DNA of 64,000 bases. It comes from Hymenobacter sp. UV11 (GTDB lineage Bacteria > Bacteroidota > Bacteroidia > Cytophagales > Hymenobacteraceae). A program made the translations under genes and the position numbers. Location of the stretch: positions 124,001 to 188,000 of the forward strand of contig NZ_SRII01000007.1 in NCBI RefSeq assembly GCF_004684095.1, in the 5' to 3' direction. Below, piece by piece: positions 8,070-16,231 of this stretch. The notes beneath the pieces were generated by a model that made no database searches, was not told the DNA's origin, and saw only the letters and a list, made by a program, of their open reading frames with translations. Position 1 is the first letter of the stretch; the number at the start of each line of letters is the position of its first letter.

Positions 8070-9176
8070 CTACCGGTTCATGGTAACGACTGAGGTTTTG
8101 GGGGCCACGTTGTTGCGGATGCTCACCTGCCGGGCCAGGCTCTCGGCCAGGTCGCGGAAAGTAGCGGCTTCGGGCGAATTTACGTCCTGAATCACGGCCG
8201 GGCGACCAGCGTCGCCGGCCTCGCGCACCGCTTGTATCAGCGGCAGCTGGCCCAGCAGCGGCACATCGTGCTTGGTGGCCAAGCGCTGCCCGCCGCCTTC
8301 GCCGAAGATAAAGTACTTATTATCGGGCAATTCGGCCGGCGTAAACCAAGCCATGTTTTCGATAATACCCAGCACTGGCACGTTGATTTGCGGCTGCCGG
8401 AACATCTGGAGGCCTTTCTGGGCATCCATCAGCGCCACCGCCTGCGGCGTAGTCACGATAATGGCGCCGGTGACGGGCACGGTTTGCACCAGCGTGAGGT
8501 GAATGTCGGACGTGCCGGGCGGCAGGTCGAGCAGCAGGTAGTCGAGCTCGCCCCATTCCACTTCTGTAATAAATTGCTTGAGCGCCGACGAGGCCATCGG
8601 CCCGCGCCACACAATGGCGTTTTCGCTCGGCGCCAGGAAGCCAATGCTCATCAGCTTCACGCCGTACTTGACGATGGGCTGGATGAGGTTTTTGCCCTCT
8701 GGCCCCTGAAACACGTGCGGCCGGGCGTCTTCTACCCCAAACATCGTGGGCATGCTCGGCCCCGAAATGTCGGCATCGACCAGGCCTACCTTGGCGCCGG
8801 TGGCGGCCAGGGCCACGGCCAGGTTGGCGGCCACGGTGCTTTTTCCTACCCCCCCTTTGCCCGAGGCTACGGCGATGATGTTCTTGACACCAGGCAAAAT
8901 CGTGTTGTTGTTGCGCATGGTGGTCACGCGCGAGGTCATCTGAATCACCACGTTGGCGTCTTTATCGACCATCGTGTGCACGGCCCGCTCGCAGGCATCG
9001 TGAATAAGCTGCTTGAGCGGGCAGGCAGGGGTAGTAAGCACCACGGTAAAGGAAACCGTGCGGCCCTCTACCTTGATGTCTTCCACCATGTTGAGCGTAA
9101 TCAGGTCCTGGCCCAGGTCGGGCTCTTCCACGAAGCTCAGGGCGTGGCGGACGGCATCTATCGTTAGTTCAGGCAT
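8070..9176 (-). CDS. mrp: Mrp/ApbC-family P-loop ATPase, Fe-S cluster carrier
   Basis: 368 residues from the ATG at 9176 (MPELTIDAVRHAL). The open frame extends further upstream, but a TATCTTTG promoter element at 9206-9213 lies inside that extension, so the shorter start is right. The N-terminal DUF59/MIP18-like domain covers about 1-90. The ATPase domain has the deviant Walker A GKGGVGKSTVAANLA and VDADISGPSMPTMFG. Family role: ATP-dependent loading or transfer of [4Fe-4S] clusters. The C-terminal region reads ENMAWFTPAELPDNKYFIFG, where many relatives have a CPxC cluster motif; no Cys pair is present here. That form is common in Bacteroidota relatives as far as I recall. Confidence 0.93.
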   Translation of the reverse strand: MPELTIDAVRHALSFVEEPDLGQDLITLNMVEDIKVEGRTVSFTVVLTTPACPLKQLIHDACERAVHTMVDKDANVVIQMTSRVTTMRNNNTILPGVKNIIAVASGKGGVGKSTVAANLAVALAATGAKVGLVDADISGPSMPTMFGVEDARPHVFQGPEGKNLIQPIVKYGVKLMSIGFLAPSENAIVWRGPMASSALKQFITEVEWGELDYLLLDLPPGTSDIHLTLVQTVPVTGAIIVTTPQAVALMDAQKGLQMFRQPQINVPVLGIIENMAWFTPAELPDNKYFIFGEGGGQRLATKHDVPLLGQLPLIQAVREAGDAGRPAVIQDVNSPEAATFRDLAESLARQVSIRNNVAPKTSVVTMNR

Positions 9177-9205
9177 ATGCAAGTGCGCCGCAACGGGCGT
9201 AGCTG

Positions 9206-9213
9206 CAAAGATA
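9206..9213 (-). promoter_or_regulatory. TAnnTTTG -7 promoter element of mrp
   Basis: On the minus strand the sequence is TATCTTTG, a full match to the Bacteroidota sigma-A -7 element. Transcription would begin about 6-8 bases further on, some 25 bases before the ATG at 9176. It rules out the longer frame start. Confidence 0.6.
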
Positions 9214-9344
9214 ACCCCAGGAGGGGGGTAGGGGTTTCGGGGCGCCACTTTGTCAAGTAGCCGAAATTTCTACTCGATGCAGTGAAATAACTTTGCCAGA
9301 ATCTACTAAACTTCTGTTAGATTTGTGCGTAATTTCACAAAAAC

Positions 9345-9372
9345 AAGGGTCGCGCCATGCGGCACGACCCTT
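9345..9372 (-). terminator. Hairpin terminator after the small 9378-9512 gene
   Basis: AAGGGTCG pairs with CGACCCTT around a GC-rich loop; on the minus strand it is followed by TGTTTTTGTG. It would end the small minus-strand gene just upstream and supports that gene being expressed. Confidence 0.6.
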
Positions 9373-9377
9373 GCAAC

Positions 9378-9512
9378 CTAGTTTATCCAATGAGCGGCCG
9401 CCGTAATGGCGCTACCACTCATCAGAAACCACAGGAGCCATTTAGCTAGCTCCGGTGGCATTCGGAGTCTGACTTTGAAATCAAACTCCTGCTTCGCACG
9501 TTCTTTTTTCAT
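9378..9512 (-). CDS. Small putative membrane protein
   Basis: 44 residues from the ATG at 9512 (MKKERAKQEFDFKVRLRMPP). A basic, charged N-terminal part is followed by one hydrophobic helix, LAKWLLWFLMSGSAITAAA, so it would be a single-pass inner-membrane protein with its N-terminus probably inside. A longer frame starts at 9569 but its extra residues overlap a GC-rich hairpin at 9551-9580, so I prefer the shorter form. A terminator follows the stop on the same strand. No family recognised; it could also be chance. Confidence 0.4.
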   Translation of the reverse strand: MKKERAKQEFDFKVRLRMPPELAKWLLWFLMSGSAITAAAHWIN

Positions 9513-9672
9513 TGCAGGAAAGAAGTTAGGTGCTGAATCACCTGCTTCTCGAAGCCCGACTGTCCCCACAGCCGGGCTTCACCTTTTCAGGGGTAGCCGT
9601 GTGGTGAGGTGAAGTAACCGTGCGATGCGGTAAAAGTACAACGCCGATTTAATCAAACTTTTGTTACAGCGT

Positions 9673-10104
9673 ATGAAGCCAATAGAGGTATTGAACGACA
9701 AGCTGAAAGGAAATTTTATTTCCAGGTTTAGTATAGGTGATACATGGGATTTGTATTTCGGCGACTACTGGCTCTCCACGCATAATCTGATTTCATCAGA
9801 CGAAAGCCCATTAAATGAATGGCTGCTTGCTAATTATCCACCGTTTCAAAAAGCTATCGACCAAGAGGACATTAGTAAATGTGTAGTTGTGGCTGCCTTT
9901 ATGCGTAAAAAGGTTGTAAGTGTAGCTTTGGACGATTCTTGTAACTTGACAATCAATTTTGAGGATAATGGTAAACTGATTCTGCCAACGGACACGGATA
10001 TTGTGGATTGGCAGTGGAGCTTAAGCGAGGGGGGTAATGACCCTTATATGAGTTACATAGTAGCTTGCTTTGGAGAAGGCCAAATCTCAATTAAAGAAGA
10101 ATAA
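9673..10104 (+). CDS. Hypothetical protein, AT-rich gene
   Basis: 143 residues from the ATG at 9673 (MKPIEVLNDKLKG); a TTG four codons earlier is possible. No signal peptide or membrane segment; it is a soluble acidic protein of predicted mixed alpha/beta type, with segments such as FSIGDTWDLYFGDYWLS and LTINFEDNGKLILP. Codon use is clearly more AT-rich than the neighbouring genes. The compact size and composition resemble small immunity-like or housekeeping orphans, but I recognise no family and assign no function. It ends just before the shared terminator at 10112-10157. Confidence 0.7.
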   Translation: MKPIEVLNDKLKGNFISRFSIGDTWDLYFGDYWLSTHNLISSDESPLNEWLLANYPPFQKAIDQEDISKCVVVAAFMRKKVVSVALDDSCNLTINFEDNGKLILPTDTDIVDWQWSLSEGGNDPYMSYIVACFGEGQISIKEE

Positions 10105-10111
10105 ACTCTTA

Positions 10112-10157
10112 GGACATCAAAAAAGCCGTAGCTCCTGCTACGGCTTTTTTGATGTCC
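10112..10157. terminator. Bidirectional terminator
   Basis: Nearly perfect palindrome: GGACATCAAAAAAGCCGTAG pairs with its complement around CTCCTG. The stem has an A-run on the left and a T-run on the right, so it can act in both directions between the convergent genes 9673-10104 (+) and the GH2 gene (-). Confidence 0.85.
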
Positions 10158-10172
10158 ATTTCCTTCTGCCTA

Positions 10173-12014
10173 TTACCCCGGCTGCCCCGGCTCCGAATGC
10201 AGCAGCCCGGCGGGCACCTCCAGCTCGCCCGAGTGGAAGCCGATGAGGCCGTTGCGCTCGTCCTCGATGTTGGTGGCCTGGGTGTACACGTCGCCAGCGA
10301 TTGGGCGGGCGCGCAGCTCGCGCTTGAAGTCGCGGATGCTGTTGGTGCGGGCCTCGGCATCCTGGGGGCCACCGTAGTCGCTGAAGCCGAAGCCGCCCCA
10401 CTCGCTCACCAGCAGCGGGCGCTGGCCGCGGTAGAAGTAAGGGTCGCCGACGACCAGCGGAAAGGCGGCCGTACCCTGTAGCTCGCCGTGGATGAGGCGG
10501 TCGAGCAGCTCGCGCCAGCGGCCCAGGTCGGGGGTGTAGAGGTGGGCCGTGAGCAGGTCGCTCTTGAGCTGGCCCTGGTAGCTGATGTGGTGCCAGCCGT
10601 CGTTGTCAATCACCAAAAATTGCGGGTGCGCCAACTGCATGAAGTTGTACATCTGCACGATGTAGCGCTGGGTGGCCGGGTTGGTGGCAATGTCCTGGGC
10701 GCCCCAGTCCTCATTGTAGAGGCTCCAGATGACGATGCTGGGGTGGGTTTCCATCAGGCTGAGCATGCGAATGAGCTCGGCGCGGTGGTTTTCGCGGCTG
10801 CGGGGGGTAGAGCTGTGGGGGCTGGGTACTTCCACCCACAGCAGCAGGCCCAGCTCGTCGGCCAGGTTGTAGATGCGCGGGTCGATGCCGGCGATGTGCA
10901 CCCGCACCAGGTTGCAGCCCAGCGCCTTCATGGCGTGCATGTGGCGCTGCATCTCGGCGTAGGTGGCGGTGCCGGGCTGGTAGAGAATACCGTCGAGGTA
11001 AATCGGCTCGTTGTTGAGGTACACCTTGCGGCCGCGCGACTCAATCTTGCGCATTCCGAAGCGGGCCTCAATCTGGGCCGCGTAGCCGGTGCTGTCGATG
11101 AGCTGGGCCACCAGCCGGTAGCGGTGCGGGTTTTCGGGGCACCAGACCTCGGCGCCCGGAATTTCCAGGACCAAGCGCTGCTGGTGCTGGCCTTCGGCCA
11201 GGTAGAGCGGGAAGTCAGACGAGGCGAGGGGGGTAGCGTTAGCCCCGCCCTCGGGCTCGAATACTTGCAAGCGCACCGTGTAGTTGCCCGCGTCGTGCAG
11301 GCGCATCGTCAGGTTGAAGCGTACCAGGCAGTCCTCAATAGTGCTCACTACCCCCACCCGCGAGCGCAGGCGGTTGCGCTCCACGGTTTCGAGCCACACC
11401 GAGCGCACGGCCCCCGACTGCGTCTGGTACCAAATGCCGCCGCGCTTGTACACGTGCGACTCCTGCTTGCCGCGCGTGGTTTCGGCGTCCATCGTGTCAG
11501 CAATGCGCACGGTGAGGCGGTTGGTGGCGCGCAGGTGTTCTTCGGGCAGCTCGTAGGTGAAGGACGTATACTCGCCGAAGTGCACGGCCTCGCCCTCAAT
11601 GGTGGTCAGCAGGTGGCCGTTGAGCCACACCCGCGTTTCGTAGCCGCAGGCCCCGAAGGTGAGCTGAAACAGCGTCCGGTTCTTGTTTTCCGCTACCTCG
11701 GGCAGCGTAAACTCGCGCTCGTACCAAGCTACTATCTTATCCTGCCAGGCGGCATTGCCGCCGGTATGGGCCAGGCCCATATGCTCCTCAATCGAGCCGG
11801 GCCACTGCGCACTGTGGTGGTAATCATAACCTTGCGCCCAGTCTTCGGTCAGGCCAATATCGTCGAGGTCGATAGCGAAGCGCCACGTGCCGTCGAGCAA
11901 AAAGTGGTGGCCCGGCCGCAGCACGGCGCGGGGCAATTCGTTGTCAGCTTCTTGGGCCAGCTCGGCTTCGGGAGTTGCCGAAAGACCAAAATTGGCGGGG
12001 GTGAATTCTTCCAT
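10173..12014 (-). CDS. Glycoside hydrolase family 2 protein (beta-galactosidase/glucuronidase-like)
   Basis: 613 residues. Order of domains: N-terminal jelly-roll sugar-binding domain (about 40-215, GTWRFAIDLDD... FGACGYETRVWLNG), an immunoglobulin-like domain (about 215-320) and a TIM barrel (about 320-610). In the barrel, VRVHIAGIDPRIYNLADELG precedes the acid/base motif IVIWSLYNEDWG (Asn-Glu) and the nucleophile region LLVSEWGGFGF. No signal peptide is seen, so it may act in the cytoplasm or be exported by another route. The substrate could be a beta-galactoside, glucuronide or mannoside. It is a single gene ending at the shared terminator. Confidence 0.92.
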   Translation of the reverse strand: MEEFTPANFGLSATPEAELAQEADNELPRAVLRPGHHFLLDGTWRFAIDLDDIGLTEDWAQGYDYHHSAQWPGSIEEHMGLAHTGGNAAWQDKIVAWYEREFTLPEVAENKNRTLFQLTFGACGYETRVWLNGHLLTTIEGEAVHFGEYTSFTYELPEEHLRATNRLTVRIADTMDAETTRGKQESHVYKRGGIWYQTQSGAVRSVWLETVERNRLRSRVGVVSTIEDCLVRFNLTMRLHDAGNYTVRLQVFEPEGGANATPLASSDFPLYLAEGQHQQRLVLEIPGAEVWCPENPHRYRLVAQLIDSTGYAAQIEARFGMRKIESRGRKVYLNNEPIYLDGILYQPGTATYAEMQRHMHAMKALGCNLVRVHIAGIDPRIYNLADELGLLLWVEVPSPHSSTPRSRENHRAELIRMLSLMETHPSIVIWSLYNEDWGAQDIATNPATQRYIVQMYNFMQLAHPQFLVIDNDGWHHISYQGQLKSDLLTAHLYTPDLGRWRELLDRLIHGELQGTAAFPLVVGDPYFYRGQRPLLVSEWGGFGFSDYGGPQDAEARTNSIRDFKRELRARPIAGDVYTQATNIEDERNGLIGFHSGELEVPAGLLHSEPGQPG

Positions 12015-12148
12015 TGCGTAAGGATAACGGCCAGCATATGTTATCTAAGGTGCTGCCCAGGATAAATGTTAGAAAAAAATACGTACGATAATCGAGCTTG
12101 CTAAACGTAGCGCGGGCTAAACGTACTCCCAAAAAAGGGGGAGCTGCC

Positions 12149-12156
12149 TACCTTTG
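12149..12156 (+). promoter_or_regulatory. TAnnTTTG -7 promoter element
   Basis: TACCTTTG 26 bases before the TTG start at 12182. It lies inside the longer open frame that begins at 12098, so it decides the start in favour of the shorter protein. Confidence 0.6.
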
Positions 12157-12181
12157 CTGGGTGCTACCTACTGCAACTTTC

Positions 12182-13330
12182 TTGCCTGAATATGACGTGG
12201 CCATTGTGGGGGCGGGGCCGGCTGGCACGGCTTGCGCGCTGGCCCTGCGCGACAGCGGCCTACGGGTAGTATTGCTCGATAAAGCGGCTTTTCCGCGCGA
12301 TAAAATCTGTGGTGATGCCGTGCCCGGCCACGCCCTCAAGGCGTTGCGCCAGCTCGACCCGGCCTACACCGAGGCGCTGTGGCAGCTACAGCCGCGCGAT
12401 GACGTGCGCCGCAGCCGCCTCGTGGCGCCCGGTGGCGCCAGCTTTTACCTGCACTGGAAGCTGCCCACCTTCAACAGCCCCCGCCTCGACTTCGACGCCG
12501 CGCTGCTGGCCCTGGTGCGGCAGCACACCACCACCGAAATCAGGGAAAATGCGGCCCTGAAAAATGTGGAAATACTGCCCGATTGCGCCCGCCTGCGGCT
12601 GGCCGACGGCCAGGAAATCACGGCCCATCTCGTTATCGGTTGCGACGGCGCCCAGTCGGTTGTGGGCCGCCGGCTGCTGCCCGAGCCGCGGCTGGCCCGT
12701 GCCCACCACTGCGCCGGCGTGCGCGCCTACTTCGAACATGTGGGGGGTAGCGAAAGCGGCACCACCGAGTTTTTCTTCAGCCGCAGCCACCTGGCGGGCT
12801 ACCTGTGGCTGTTTCCGGTGGGGGCAGGGCGCTACAACGTGGGCCTGGGCATGCTGTCAGAGCTGGTTTCCAAGCACAAAATCGACCTGCGTCAATTGCT
12901 GCTCGACAACCTTGCTACCCACCCCGCGCTGGCCGGGCGCTTTGCCCAGGCGCGGCAGCTGGGGCCGGTGCGCGGCTTTGGGCTGCCCATTGGGGGCGGG
13001 CGGCAGCGGCCGGCCAGCGGGGCGCGCTTTCTGCTGGCCGGCGATGCGGCCTCGCTCATCGACCCCTTGCAGGGCCACGGCATCGACCTGGCCATTCGCA
13101 GCGGTATTCTGGCGGCGACGCAGGCGAGGGAATGCGTTGATAAGCAAGATTTTAGCGAGGAGCTAATGCAGCACTACGACGCGACTTTGCAGCGGCAGCT
13201 GGGGCCGCAGCTGGCGCGCAGCTACCGCCTCATGCGCCTGCTGGGCACCCGCCCCTGGCTTATGAACCTGGGCACCCGCCTGGCCCAGCTACCCGGCCTG
13301 GGCCGCTGGGCCAGGCGGCTGGTGGGGTAG
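12182..13330 (+). CDS. Geranylgeranyl reductase-family FAD-dependent oxidoreductase
   Basis: 382 residues from a TTG start at 12182 (reads LPEYDVAIVGAGPAGTACA). An ATG at 12098 in the same frame would add 28 unlike residues that overlap the promoter. The dinucleotide motif GAGPAGTACALAL lies at the very N-terminus, as is normal. PRDKICGDAVPGHAL, VIGCDGAQSVVGR and LLAGDAASLIDPLQGHGIDLAI are the further FAD-binding and family motifs. Members reduce double bonds of isoprenoid chains or oxidise aromatic compounds; which applies here is unknown. It stands alone between divergent GH2 and a convergent STAS-like gene. Confidence 0.88.
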   Translation: MPEYDVAIVGAGPAGTACALALRDSGLRVVLLDKAAFPRDKICGDAVPGHALKALRQLDPAYTEALWQLQPRDDVRRSRLVAPGGASFYLHWKLPTFNSPRLDFDAALLALVRQHTTTEIRENAALKNVEILPDCARLRLADGQEITAHLVIGCDGAQSVVGRRLLPEPRLARAHHCAGVRAYFEHVGGSESGTTEFFFSRSHLAGYLWLFPVGAGRYNVGLGMLSELVSKHKIDLRQLLLDNLATHPALAGRFAQARQLGPVRGFGLPIGGGRQRPASGARFLLAGDAASLIDPLQGHGIDLAIRSGILAATQARECVDKQDFSEELMQHYDATLQRQLGPQLARSYRLMRLLGTRPWLMNLGTRLAQLPGLGRWARRLVG

Positions 13331-13343
13331 GGCCCGGCCGGCC

Positions 13344-13772
13344 TTACTGGCTGATGACCAGCGCGGCCTGGCGGCTGCGCAGCCAGTCTTCGGCATCGGC
13401 TACCTGGTCAAATACCTGCAGGTCGAACAGGCAGGCGGCCGGGTGGCGGGGCGTTTCGGTAATGGCATCGTGCAGCGTGTCGGCCTGCACCACGTGGGCC
13501 ACGTAGCGCAGGCCCAGGCTGGCGGCCTGCGGCACCCACACCCGCGTCAGCCAGTCCAGGGTATCAAACCAGGGCCCGTGCAGGGTCGAATTATCGTTGA
13601 GCAGCAGGGGGCAGCGGAAGCCAGCTAGTTTATCGAGGTAGTTTTGGGCGCCGCGTAGGGCTTCTTCCGGGTCGATAAAGCCGCGCCAGGTAGCGCGTAG
13701 CCAATGGTTGTCTTCTTCAAACGTGAGCGTGCAACGGCTGCCGTCGAGGTCTGGTAAAGAGCTAATTAGCAT
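13344..13772 (-). CDS. Hypothetical protein, STAS/SpoIIAA-like fold suspected
   Basis: 142 residues with no signal peptide. The pattern CTLTFEEDNHWLRATWRGFID, then EEALRGAQNYLD, PLLLNDNSTLHGPW and LGLRYVAHVVQ alternates short strands and helices in the order seen in SpoIIAA-like (STAS-fold) single-domain proteins found in several copies in Cytophagales. The assignment rests on pattern only. No ligand-binding residues can be named. It is convergent with the FAD oxidoreductase, 13 bp away. Confidence 0.65.
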   Translation of the reverse strand: MLISSLPDLDGSRCTLTFEEDNHWLRATWRGFIDPEEALRGAQNYLDKLAGFRCPLLLNDNSTLHGPWFDTLDWLTRVWVPQAASLGLRYVAHVVQADTLHDAITETPRHPAACLFDLQVFDQVADAEDWLRSRQAALVISQ

Positions 13773-14010
13773 CAGGCAACGGTGGAAAGGAAATCAAGGT
13801 ATTCAAAGAGGATTTTAGTAAGGCAAAGGAGATGAAAACTTCCTGCTTAACGGCTGCGGATTAGTACTATTCTAACGTCAGTATTTGTACTGAATTACTG
13901 GGCCGCCTGTGGTAGCGTGTGGGGCCGAAGCAGGGGGTAGGGGCCAGAAAGCAGCCGGGCGCGTAAACTTGGGGTGGCGGCGGCGGGTGCCGCTGGCCCG
14001 GCTATTCTTT

Positions 14011-15474
14011 ATGCGTTTGATTTTTCGCCTCTTCCTGCTGGCACTGCTAGCCTTGGCTGCCGTGCTGCTGGCCAACACCCTGCGCTTGCCCAACCACCAG
14101 CTGGGTGCGGTGCCCGCCGCCCCGGCCGTGGCCCTGGCACCCGATTCGGCCCTGGCGCACTTGGCGGGCGCGTTGCGCATTGGCACGGTATCGCGCACCA
14201 ACTATGCCGAAACGGATTCCCTACCCTTCGACCAGCTCGCGGCCTACTTGCGGCGCACGTTTCCGCTGGTGCACCAGCGCCTCAAGCGCCAGACCGTCAA
14301 CCACTACGGCCTGCTCTATGAGTGGGCTGGTACCGACCCGGCTCTGAAGCCGCTGCTGCTGCTGGCCCACCAGGATGTGGTGCCCGTGCTGCCCGGCACC
14401 GAGGCGCAGTGGACGCGCCCGCCCTTTGCCGGCCAGCAGGCGGGCGGCTACCTCTACGGCCGCGGCGCCCTCGACGACAAGCTCAACCTCGTGGGCCAGC
14501 TCGAAGCCGTGGAGGCGCTGCTGCGCGCCGGCTACCAGCCCCGCCGCACGGTGCTGCTGGCCTTCGGGCACGACGAAGAAACCCAGGGCCGGCGCGGGGC
14601 CGCCGCCCTGGCCGCCCTCATCCAACTTACTCATCCGCAGCTGGAAATGGTGCTCGATGAGGGCGGCCTCGTCAAAAGCGATGGGGTAGCCGGCCTCGCC
14701 CAGCCCGTGGCGCTGGTGGGCGTGAGCGAAAAGGGCTACCTCAGCCTGGAGCTGTCGGCCACGGGGCCGGGCGGGCACTCGTCTATGCCGCCCGCGCTCA
14801 CCAGCGTGGGCCGGGTGGCCGCCGCCGTGGCCCGGCTGGAGGCCCAGCCGTTTCCGGCGCGCCTCGACGGCGGCGTGAGCGGCCTGCTGGCCTACCTGGC
14901 CCCGGCCGTGCCGTTTGGCAAGCGCCTGGTTTTTGCCAACCAATGGCTGTTTGGCGGGCTTATTAAAAATTCGCTGGCGGCTACCCCCTCCGGCAACGCC
15001 GCCCTGCGCACCACCACCGCGCCCACCATTATGCGGGGTGGCGACAAAGACAACGTGCTGCCCGACCGCGCCGTGGCCACCGTCAACTTCCGGCTGCTGC
15101 CCGGCGACTCGGTGGGCGCCGTTGTGTGCCGGGTGCGGGAAATTATCAGCGACCCCCAAATTCAGGTGCAGACCCTGGGTGAGGGCCGCGACGCTTCGCC
15201 CGTGTCGGGCACCGACAACGCGGCGTTTCAAACGCTGCAGCGCACCATCAGGAGCGTGTTTCCGGCGGCGCTAGTGGCGCCCTACGTGGTGGTAGGCGCC
15301 ACCGACGCCCGCGCCTACGCCCACCTGTGCCCGCAGGCTACCTACCGCTTCACGCCGGTGCTCATGGACCAAGCCGCCATCGAAAGCCTGCACGGCACCA
15401 ACGAGCGCCTGCGCCCGGCCGCCTACCAGCAGCTCATCCGTTTTTACGCCGCCCTGATTCGCAATGCAGGGTAA
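14011..15474 (+). CDS. M20-family metallopeptidase (carboxypeptidase-like), membrane-anchored
   Basis: 487 residues from the ATG at 14011. The N-terminus, MRLIFRLFLLALLALAAVLL, is a signal anchor; the longer frame from 13909 would bury it. The catalytic domain shows LLLAHQDVVPV (zinc His), GRGALDDKLN (bridging Asp), FGHDEETQGRRGAAAL (general base Glu-Glu) and GATDARAYAHL. A dimerisation domain lies at about 250-370 (SLELSATGPGGHSSMPP). It resembles the PM20D1/carboxypeptidase S branch, which cleaves or forms N-acyl amino acids. It would act in the periplasm. The stop codon (15472-15474) lies inside the left arm of a palindromic element. Confidence 0.9.
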   Translation: MRLIFRLFLLALLALAAVLLANTLRLPNHQLGAVPAAPAVALAPDSALAHLAGALRIGTVSRTNYAETDSLPFDQLAAYLRRTFPLVHQRLKRQTVNHYGLLYEWAGTDPALKPLLLLAHQDVVPVLPGTEAQWTRPPFAGQQAGGYLYGRGALDDKLNLVGQLEAVEALLRAGYQPRRTVLLAFGHDEETQGRRGAAALAALIQLTHPQLEMVLDEGGLVKSDGVAGLAQPVALVGVSEKGYLSLELSATGPGGHSSMPPALTSVGRVAAAVARLEAQPFPARLDGGVSGLLAYLAPAVPFGKRLVFANQWLFGGLIKNSLAATPSGNAALRTTTAPTIMRGGDKDNVLPDRAVATVNFRLLPGDSVGAVVCRVREIISDPQIQVQTLGEGRDASPVSGTDNAAFQTLQRTIRSVFPAALVAPYVVVGATDARAYAHLCPQATYRFTPVLMDQAAIESLHGTNERLRPAAYQQLIRFYAALIRNAG

Positions 15475-15531
15475 GCTTCAGCTTGCCGGAGAAAGGGCGG
15501 GCGGGCTAAAACGGCAAGCTGGAGCGTACCC
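15469..15531. repeat. Palindromic element, GTAAGCTTCAGCTTGCC type
   Basis: Arms 15469-15488 and 15512-15531 pair over 20 bases with two mismatches. The left arm begins GGGTAAGCTTCAGC and supplies the TAA stop of the M20 peptidase gene. The same family recurs, in frame, inside mutB at 19921-20001. Confidence 0.85.
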
Positions 15532-15595
15532 TACGCGGGGCGTAAACATCTCTTGCCCCCGGTTTGTCGTACCCACTCCGAATCCTCCAAATACT

Positions 15596-16099
15596 ATGTC
15601 TCCTACCCCTGCCCAACCCAACGACCAGCTCTACAATGCCGCCCGGCGCGGCGACGTAGCCGAAATCAAGCAGCTGCTGCAACACCCGCAGCTCGACCTC
15701 AATGCCCAGGATGGCAAGGGCTACACCGCGCTAATCCTGGCCACCTACGACGACCACCTCGACGCGGCCCAGGTGCTGCTCGAAGCCGGTGCCAACCCCG
15801 ATTTGCAAGATGCCAGCGGCAATTCGGCCCTGATGGGGGTCAGCTTCAAGGGCTACGCCAACATCGCGCGCCTGCTCATCGAGCGCGGCGCCAGCCTCGA
15901 CCTGCGCAACGGCAACGGCGGCACGGCCCTCATGTTTGCTACGCTTTTTGGGCGCAACGAAATCGTGAAAATCCTGCTCGAAGCCGGCGCCGATGCCACC
16001 ATCCACGACTACCGGGGTATGTCGGCCCTGCACCTAGCCGGCCAGCAAGGCAACGAAGTAGCCTGGAAGCTGCTCGGCGGCCCCGAGGATGACGCGTAG
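15596..16099 (+). CDS. Ankyrin repeat protein
   Basis: 167 residues from the ATG at 15596 (MSPTPAQPNDQLYNAARRGD). The open frame starts earlier, at 15464, but that part runs through the palindromic element. Four to five ankyrin repeats fill the protein: LYNAARRGDVAEIKQLL, KGYTALILATYDDHLDAAQVLLEAGANPD, GNSALMGVSFKGYANIARLLIERGA, GGTALMFATLFGRNEIVKILLEAGAD and GMSALHLAGQQGNEVAWKLL. No signal peptide; a cytoplasmic protein-protein interaction module. In bacteria such short ankyrin proteins are often paired with catalases or toxins, but no such partner is visible here. Confidence 0.9.
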   Translation: MSPTPAQPNDQLYNAARRGDVAEIKQLLQHPQLDLNAQDGKGYTALILATYDDHLDAAQVLLEAGANPDLQDASGNSALMGVSFKGYANIARLLIERGASLDLRNGNGGTALMFATLFGRNEIVKILLEAGADATIHDYRGMSALHLAGQQGNEVAWKLLGGPEDDA

Positions 16100-16111
16100 A
16101 AAAAGCAATAA

Positions 16112-16215
16112 AAAACGTGTCATGCTGAGCCCCGCGGAGCGTATCGCCCGCCCCATTGGGTAGTTACCCAGTAGCGCGGGCGATACGCTCCGCGGGGCTC
16201 AGTATGACGCGTTTT
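16112..16215. repeat. Palindromic element, TCATGCTGAGCCCCGCGGAGC type
   Basis: Arms 16112-16151 and 16176-16215 pair over about 40 bases with two to three mismatches. It lies between the convergent ankyrin and SDR genes, where it could also serve as a two-way terminator. Same family as 7611-7699. Confidence 0.9.
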
Positions 16216-16231
16216 AGGTGGTCCTACCCCC

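Noticed and set aside
10488..12065. 525-codon open frame on the + strand opposite the GH2 gene
   Set aside because: It mirrors the real gene in a GC-rich frame, is full of His/Val/Gly runs and shows no family motifs.
14221..15231. 336-codon frame opposite the M20 peptidase gene
   Set aside because: Antisense shadow with low-complexity Gly/His/Gln sequence.
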